Origin: Liolophura sinensis
Lineage: Eukaryota; Mollusca; Polyplacophora; Chitonida; Chitonidae
DNA length: 64,000 nucleotides
Direction: 5' to 3'
Assembly: GCF_032854445.1 (NCBI RefSeq)
Contig: NC_088301.1
Coordinates: forward strand, 8,678,281-8,742,280
The number at the start of each line of letters is the position of its first letter. Position 1 is the stretch's first letter. Position numbers and translations under genes: made by a program. Under the pieces are notes generated by a model, which had not been told where the DNA came from, did not search any database, and saw only the letters and a program-made list of their open reading frames with translations. Below, in pieces: positions 57,538 through 64,000 of the stretch.

Positions 57538-58698
57538 TTGATGTTTGAAAGGTCCTGTTAGTTTACATGGAGCTCAGTGTTTACTGGCCACAAAACCAGC
57601 TGATGTTCTTAAAATCCTGTTAGTTTACTCGGAACTCAGTGTTTGCTGGACACGACATCAGTTGACGTTTGGAAGGCTCTGTTAGTTTGCTCGGAACTCA
57701 GTGTTTGCTGACCACGACATCAAGTGACGTTTGGAAGGTCCTGTTAGTTTACTTGGAACTCAGTGTCTGCTGGCCACGACATCAGTTGACGTTTGGAATG
57801 TTCTGTTAGTTTACTCCGAACTCAGTGCCTGCTGGACACGACATCAGTTGACGTTTGAAAGGTCCTGTTATTTTACTCGGAACTCAGCGTCTGCTGGACA
57901 CGACATCAGTTGACGCTTGAAAGGTCCTGTAATTTTACTCGGAACTCAGCGTCTGCTGGACACGACATCAGTTGACGTTTGGAAGGTTCTGTTAATTTAC
58001 TCGGAACTCAGTGCCAGCTGGACACGACATCAGTTGACGTTTGGAAGGTTCTGTTACTTTACGCGGAACTCAGTGTTTGCTGGCCACGACATCACGTTTG
58101 GAAGGTCCTGCTAGTTTACTCGGAACACAGTGTTTGCTGGCCACGACATCAGTTGACGTTTGGAAGGTCCTGTTAGTTTACATGGAACTCAGTGTCTGCT
58201 GGACACGACATCAATTGACGTTTGGAAGGTCCTGTTAGTTTACATGCAGCTCAGTGTCTGCTGACCACGACATCAGTTGACGTTTGGAAGGTCCTGTTAG
58301 CTTACATGGAACTCAGTGTCTGGTGGACATGACATCAGTTGACGTTTGTAAGGCCCTGTTAGCTTACATGGAACTCAGTGACTGCTGGACACGACATCAG
58401 TTGACGTTTGGAAGGTCCTGTTAGTTTACATGGACCTCAGTGTCTGCTGGCCACGACATCAGTTAACATTTGGAAGGTCCTGTTAGTTTACATGGAGCTC
58501 AGTGTCTGCTGACCACGACATCAGTTGACGTTTGGAAGGTCCTGTTATTTTACATGGAGCTCAGTGTCTGCTGACCACGACATCAGTTGACGTTTGGAAG
58601 GTCCTGTTAGTTTACATGGAGCTCAATGTCTGCTGACCACGACATCAGTTGACGTTTGGAAGGTTCTGTTAGTTTACATGGAGCTCAGTGTCTGCTGG
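57538..58698. repeat. 62-bp minisatellite, about 19 units
   Basis: Unit: GACGTTTGGAAGGTCCTGTT, AGTTTACATGGAACTCAGTG, TCTGCTGGACACGACATCAG, TT. One unit near 58094 lacks about 6 bp (CATCACGTTTGG). The leftmost unit is the most diverged. Units left of about 58130 mostly read TTACTCGGAACTCAG and those to the right TTACATGGA(A/G)CTCAG, so the array has two spatially separated variants. The period is not a multiple of three and frames through it are spurious. Confidence 0.96.
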
Positions 58699-58825
58699 CC
58701 TTTTATTGTCGTGGGCTTGTTCATAACCTTGATATTTAGTGAGTCTGGACACGTTATACAGAAGTATCTGAATGTTATCTGCGTTCTCATGAGTGATTCT
58801 GTATTTCTTAATTTACTATTAATAT
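58699..58825. other. Spacer between array and SINE-A
   Basis: Short unique sequence. Confidence 0.5.
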
Positions 58826-58942
58826 AAGTCCAGCTCATGCTTGCTTCGTATCCGGCATCCTCTTCTCCCACCATAATGCTGGCCGCCTTCGTATAAGTGA
58901 AATATTGTTGACTACGGCGTAAAATATCAATCAATCAAATGT
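58826..58942 (+). repeat. SINE-A, internally deleted
   Basis: AGTCCAGCTCATGC from the head-body junction joins directly to TCTCCCACCATAATGCTGGC, then CTTCGTATAAGTGAAATATT and ACGGCGTAAAATATCAATC. Confidence 0.9.
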
Positions 58943-60343
58943 TTCAAGTTAATACATACATAAATGATATAAAATAAATACTGTTAATATCACCCCCACC
59001 CCCTCCCTCCAGTTCTGCAATCTAAATATTTTAAAGCAACTTCAGTATACTGCCTGACAGTATACTCAGCTCACACCAGTTTCTATTGGTAACCCATTGT
59101 AAAATCTAAGAGATGCCTTATTTTGTATTGTACATAGTGTTTGAATGTGGAGCCAGAGGCTAAATGACAACTGACGTTTTACTTGGCTTCGGCCAACCAG
59201 CTTCAAGTGATAGAGGTCGGATTGAATCTGAGTGCTAGTCTTATCGGATATGCACGGCGTAGTTAAGGACTTCCACTGGCTGCTGTGCGGACTATCCAAA
59301 GCAGCGTTGTGATGATAAAGGAAACTCGAGGCTTGCTATCGTTCTCACCATAAAAATGGCACAGAGACGCAAAAAGGCAATTAACTAAGCCTTAATTAAC
59401 TCATCACAGGCGTTCTTCATGTTTGCTCCCTTTTATTCATTGTGTAATGAATTGGGAAACGTTAGAAATATTTAACGCCCATCAAACAGCGGACAACATT
59501 ATTCAGGGATACAGAGACGAAGCCGCTATTTTTATCAAAAGACCGACTTTGGCTTTGGGTATAATGCGAAGCTTTTCACTCTACGCAAATTCAACCCTCA
59601 TTATACATTTATGTTGTTCTAAGCCGAATAGTCAGTGAATAATCCTGTGCGAATGCTAATCCAATTCCAAGCCAGTCTAATCGGATAACTTCCGGAATGA
59701 CCGGAAGTACGTTGGTTATAATCACCATAACAACGCCAGTGAAATGCTACAGCACTTGTTGTGGGAACAAGAGACCTTTAATATGCGCAATATCGCCGTA
59801 ATATGACCCTGCTTCATTAATACGCTGCATAATCAGTAAAGTAGAATAATGCGTGGACAACGTGGACAGTTCAACCAGTATATATATATACGGGTGTATA
59901 AAACCGACAACGCCACGAATCCCCAACGCCATCCCCAGTGCCTATTTAACGTCATGTCGATTGTTTTAACTCAGTTTGTTGACATTATTGACAGATTAGA
60001 GATTGAAACATACATTTTATTAAATATTTAAAAAAATATGCATTATTGTATGTCAAAGCCTAGTTTGCGTATGTGGTAATGTATTTAGGACGAGATTCCA
60101 TATACCGAAGAGTTATATTCTGTGCAAATGTTCACAATGTTAATGTGTAAAAATGCAGTATTGCTTGTCAAAGCCTTCATTGCGTGTGTATTGATGGAGA
60201 GGGGGGGGGGATGGAATATATATTTATATAAGAACCGTGATACATGTATATTCTATGCAAATTTTCACAGCTTTTGATGTGTTTAAAAGTGCTCAGCACC
60301 AGAACTGATGAGCTAATCTATATACTACTTATTGTTCCTGCAG
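58943..60343. other. Unannotated stretch
   Basis: A poly-pyrimidine run (CACCCCCACCCCCTCCCTCC) near 58992 and a (TA)n tract near 59877. No genes recognised. A G10 run lies near 60203. Confidence 0.5.
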
Positions 60344-60529
60344 TGGTTCCTACTCCTTTATCAGTATTGGAGTCCAGCGTATTTTCCGGCGCTTAACCAG
60401 AAGCGATTGTTCCAGCACGGAGGCGCCATTGTCTCAGACGATCTTGCTAACCGCAATTTGTACCTTGTGGGACAACACCCACATTTAGTACACCCGGGCC
60501 TTCCTGGAGCGTCCTATATCACGGCGTAA
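60344..60529 (+). CDS. Candidate terminal coding exon, unassigned
   Basis: CTTATTGTTCCTGCAG ends at 60343 and is preceded by a possible branch site (GCTAATCTA). In phase 0 the following 60 or so codons are open to a double stop TAATAG (60527-60532). The predicted segment (WFLLLYQYWSPAYFPALN at its start, GQHPHLVHPGLPGASYITA at its end) has balanced composition and GC-richer sequence than the flanks, which is why it stands out. I do not recognise a family. It cannot follow the 36424 donor directly, since that is phase 1 and the phase-1 reading stops after about 17 codons. An intervening exon, or a different gene, would be required. Confidence 0.3.
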   Translation, partial: WFLLLYQYWSPAYFPALNQKRLFQHGGAIVSDDLANRNLYLVGQHPHLVHPGLPGASYITA

Positions 60530-60975
60530 TAGCCACCGAGTTGATGGACGTCGCGTAAAGAGTGTCTGTTTTATTACAACAAGTATTGAATTCGCGAAAG
60601 TGGTACATTTTATGGAGTCAAAGGGTGTAATCAAATATCACGTGACTAGAATATCGCCATGAGAGATGGGAATGCGTGTACATTGGTTTATCCTTATTGC
60701 GCTCAAGTTACAAAATTTGTTTCGCCCATTTATGTGAAGTAAGGCGCCAAGCTGAGAATCACACATAAAGGTTGATCGAAGACGTGACGTGTCTCCAAAT
60801 GTTGTCCAATGATAATGACAACGGTGCATTTACTGTTGCCCTGTCTAAGCTAGAACGTGGATGTTTCTCTCATATATACATCTAGATTTTTGCGTTTGTC
60901 CAGCTCCAAATCCAGGTGCCAAACGTTTTCTTGATAGTAATCGTGAATCTGAGTTTTGTGGTTATATGAAAATAT
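60530..60975. other. Unannotated stretch
   Basis: No feature recognised. Confidence 0.5.
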
Positions 60976-61062
60976 TTGTTTGTTTATATGATTTGAGTTT
61001 TACGCCGTCCTCAAGAATATTTCACTTATGCGACGGCGGGCAGAATTATGGCTTTCTAGTAA
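60976..61062 (-). repeat. SINE-A 3' fragment
   Basis: GTTTATATGATTTGAGTTTT, ACGCCGTCCTCAAGAATATT, TCACTTATGCGACGGCGGGC and AGAATTATGG, then truncated. Confidence 0.88.
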
Positions 61063-62261
61063 TATGACAGAGTGATTTTATAGAAATGAAAATAGTTTAT
61101 TTAATAACTGTATATTACATTTGACAAATCCGTTCAAGCGAGTTAACGGTGTAGATGGGGTAAGGTATGTGGAACTCTTCTCTGATGAATAGGAGGAAAG
61201 TCGAAGTGTTCTACCCCGTGAACAACCTACACAATGGTACTTAAGTCAACTTGTATTCCTGTTCAGTAATTTACTCTAGCCACTTGAGTAATCCTATTTC
61301 AGGTTAATTCTACAGTGATGTCTCTAGATGAAGTTTACTTTAGGATTCTGTCGCCAGTTTGATGCTTACCATGTTCCCAATATTTCCATTATGTCTGCCA
61401 AAGATTTCTCTGTCCTTAACCGACCCGGAGTAGTTTGATGGATTAAGTTAGCCTCATCACAGACAAATCTAATCGATAAATGGCCCGCTATAAGTAGAAG
61501 ACGTAAAGTGGGATAACTGAAACCAATTGGTCGGGAAACTGTTTGCTTGGGTCTATCAAACAATGGACAAGCTAGAGATTGAACAGCTAACGATCGATTG
61601 GGGTCACGCCGGAAAGTATATGGCGGCCAGCCGGTCTAAGAGCTGCACTTAAGGCGCTAAAATGCGAGACGTTCTGAGCAAATAAATATGCCGCTTTGAG
61701 CCCACACTTTTTAAATATCAGAGGTGCGAAAGACTATAGCTTTTTGTGTGAACAACGTTTTTTTACCCTGGAGAGTGAAAATTTGCGCTTGTCTTACGTG
61801 TTTGCTCTCGTAGCTAAGCTGGCCCTTGTTCGGTGGTGGCAAAAAGCGATATATGCTTCTTCAGCCAAATAAAAAAAATCCTCAAGTATTGCGTAAGACA
61901 AAAAATGTAAGTGATGGAATACTTCCACAGTAAAGAAATGTAATTTTGTTGAGAAGCTGTGTTTTGAATACCAGATTTTTCATCCATAGCATTTTCTAAT
62001 GAAAAAATGTGTTTTCTGAAAGTTTTGGTGGGATTACAGATTAAATGAATGCTCCATCAGAATCGGTCAGCTGTAGACACGGCACAATCCTATTTTTTCA
62101 CAAGGAACTCGGAGTTTCACAACAATGCCTGTATAACAAAGCCATTTTCATGCTAGTTAGGATATTGCATGTGAGACATTATCTTGGTGCTTTTGTGAAT
62201 ACAAGTAGTAAGGGTGTTCCCCTTCTCGACCTGCTGAAACCGCAAGTCCTATTGGCCAGTG
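61063..62261. other. Unannotated stretch
   Basis: No repeat copy or gene recognised. An AATAAA near 61680 is isolated. Confidence 0.5.
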
Positions 62262-62600
62262 AGTGAGTGTGTGCTTTGAGTTTAACGTCGTACTCAACAA
62301 TTTTTCAGTCATATGACGACGAATGAATCCTTAGGGTGTATGTAATGTGCCTCCTTGTTGCAGGGCGGATTTCCACCGCTCTTTTATCTAGTGCTACTTC
62401 ACTGAGACGACTTAACGAAGGCAAATAAGCCACTCCGCCCGAACCATTACACTAATACGGGTCAACCGGTTGTAGCGCTATCCCCTTCATGCTGAACGCC
62501 AAGCGAGGAAGCTACAACTTCTTCAACTTCCAGGATTGATCCTGGATCTACCGCTCCCGTAGCGGACACTCTACCAACTGTGCTATCCGGTCCGGTATTT
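62262..62600 (-). repeat. SINE-B, near complete
   Basis: Tail-first: GTGAGTGAGTGTGTGC, AGTTTAACGTCGTACTCAAC, AATTTTTCAGTCATATGACG, TGCCTCCTTGTTGCAGGGCG, AACGCCAAGCGAGGAAGCTA, GGATTGATCCTGGATCTACC and a tRNA-like head ending CCAACTGTGCTATCCGGTCC. In antisense, box A is TAGCACAGTTGG and box B is GATCAATCC within AGGATCAATCCTGG. It is about 335 bp and the only near-full SINE-B here. Confidence 0.93.
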
Positions 62601-62826
62601 TGACCAGTGAGTCCACGTGTCCAGCTTTCGCCACCTCGGCCTCGGATTCACGTCATGAAGTTTGCAGCCTAAATGTCCATTCACCCATGACCCGAATACC
62701 GGTATATAGATGGCATATTGGCAAGTGTGGCGTACGGCGAATCACGTGAACAAAATAAGTCAAGATTCAGAGCTGAATTTACTTGTTGTCATGTGCGAAG
62801 GTATATCACTACGCTATAATCAGATT
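62601..62826. other. Unannotated stretch
   Basis: Short, no feature recognised. Confidence 0.5.
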
Positions 62827-62870
62827 ACCCACCACCCCCAACCCCCACACCCACCCCAACCCCTCACCCC
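62827..62870 (-). other. G-quadruplex motif (C-rich on plus strand)
   Basis: Seven C-runs of 3-5 bases with short loops between 62828 and 62870. The 151-codon plus-strand frame passing through it encodes a HPQPPHPPQP stretch and is not supported as a gene. Confidence 0.7.
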
Positions 62871-63640
62871 TATGACCCAACAAGGCGTATGCTTGTCTTT
62901 TCTTCTGGCACCAGTCACTTTCGTTTCTACTTCTGGCTATTTCTTATATTATTACATGTATTATGATTTCTACTATGAAATATTAAACCAACACGACAGA
63001 AAAACAAATGTGTCATGTAACTGTCAAATAATGCTTCATTTTATTGATTATATTGACAACATGCAATGTTTGTCGTTTCTCGGAGTTGTGATTTTTGGTC
63101 TACCTAGTAGCTGTAATGTAATGGTGAAATCAGAACGCCATATATCATTCAAAGATTGTAGGTAAATAAAGTTACCCAACCATAAGTGTGAAGTACATCT
63201 TTCTGGCCCTTCACAATTGGCGTGTTGCCTAGTGCTGATTTAAGAGGGCTCGGACATTGTTAATGCTGAATAATCTCTTATTGAGATGAGCAAGCGTGGG
63301 GTAGTTATCAGCGAAACAAGCCATCATAGATTTTCAAACTCCTTAATAAAGTGATTGAAATAAACATTCGTCTCCGTCTTTGAAAAATTCCCTTTGCCAG
63401 TAAAACTAATAACGATACATGAAAAGGGCCTGATCTCTTCACTAAAGGTCCGCGTGCCGGTGTATAGGAGAGTTGCCGCTTTGTCTGCGTGTATTACGTT
63501 AGTGTCGTGGTAGACTACTTCCCGTTGCCAGTCTCCTGGGACTCGGTGGCGTCGTCTAGCATGAGTTAAACCACAGCGTAACTCTCCACTAATGATTGTT
63601 TGGCAAGTGAAGCTCAGGCATATTAGTAATTTACCTGATT
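62871..63640. other. Unannotated stretch
   Basis: No repeat or gene recognised. Confidence 0.45.
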
Positions 63641-63882
63641 GTTGAAATTATTGTTCTCCTAAATTCATCCCATCGTTCTTCTGGACAGATTTCATTAAAT
63701 TCTAGCCCTGAAGGAATTGTCTGTTCTGAATGTGTGTGAATGGGACAGCCGGTTTGCGGAGCGTATCCAGGGACATTACGGATTCCTGTAGCCCTCCCTT
63801 GACCATTGTGCCGTGACGGCCGTCCACAGATGAGTCGTGGAATGTCCCAACCAAACCTGTGCGATGACAGGCGATAACTAGA

Positions 63883-64000
63883 ATGGATGACGGTTTCGAA
63901 AGCAATGACACATCGGAACGAGCCTTACAAATGAATAACGTCGATTTGTTTGGATTAACTGGAAGGGCAAATACAAACATCCAGTTTGACAACTTTCAAA
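63883..64000 (+). CDS. Possible partial 5' exon running off the window
   Basis: An ATG at 63883, preceded in frame by a stop at 63865, opens a frame that continues past the window end (39 codons seen). The N-terminus is acidic and polar (MDDGFESNDTSERALQMNN), resembling the cytosolic start of a membrane protein or regulatory protein, but no family is recognised. The minus strand is open here too (63702-63992, 96 codons), so at least one frame is fortuitous. A neighbouring minus-strand segment at about 63640-63710 also reads as open and acidic, so a decayed retroelement on that strand is an alternative. Confidence 0.25.
   Translation, partial: MDDGFESNDTSERALQMNNVDLFGLTGRANTNIQFDNFQ

Noticed and set aside
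57731-58827. Several 60-77 codon frames with EGPVSLLGTQCLL-like repeats
   Set aside because: They fall in rotating frames of the 62-bp minisatellite and are not coding.
62710-63165. 151-codon plus-strand frame
   Set aside because: Runs through a C-rich tract giving His/Pro/Gln repeats, then Tyr/Phe-rich AT sequence. No motif or splice context.

Overview
The window looks like nuclear DNA from a marine lophotrochozoan, most likely a mollusc, and is almost entirely non-coding. Three things point that way. Base composition is AT-leaning with no operons or dense ORFs. Microsatellites and diverged minisatellites are frequent. About 22 copies or fragments of one tRNA-headed SINE are present (called SINE-A here), plus about five of a second (SINE-B, ending in GTGAGTGAGTG); I associate this type of repeat with mollusc genomes from general knowledge, not from a search. 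Most long open frames come from simple repeats, minisatellites or SINEs, and the rest are about as frequent as chance predicts at this composition.

Layout. 1-23 kb is repeat-dense: at least 16 SINE-A pieces (one back-to-back inverted pair at 4917-5334), SINE-B pieces, a PIF/Harbinger-like element with a broken MADF-domain reading frame (3294-3820), and minisatellites of about 36, 22, 109 and 63 bp. 23-32 kb has little recognisable content beyond microsatellites, a G-rich tract and a purine-rich tract. 32.4-33.6 kb carries two SINE-A copies, one essentially complete with a target-site duplication. 34-53 kb is free of SINE-A and holds the best gene evidence: a palindrome plus TATA-like site (34256-34280), a CpG-rich patch (36020-36200), a first coding exon encoding a signal peptide and ending at a GTGAGT donor (36352-36424), a possible second exon (42321-42438) and a small intact frame for a secreted six-cysteine peptide (51776-51976). 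53-59 kb holds a diverged minisatellite of about 34 bp and a large 62-bp minisatellite of about 19 units. 59-64 kb contains a possible coding exon (60344-60529), a near-complete SINE-B copy (62262-62600) and an ambiguous open stretch at the right edge.

How the genes work together. The simplest model is one plus-strand gene for a secreted or membrane protein starting near 34.3-36.4 kb with long introns, and possibly a separate single-exon secreted cysteine-rich peptide at 51.8 kb. No protein other than the MADF remnant could be assigned to a known family by eye. No rRNA genes, intact tRNA genes or CRISPR arrays are visible.
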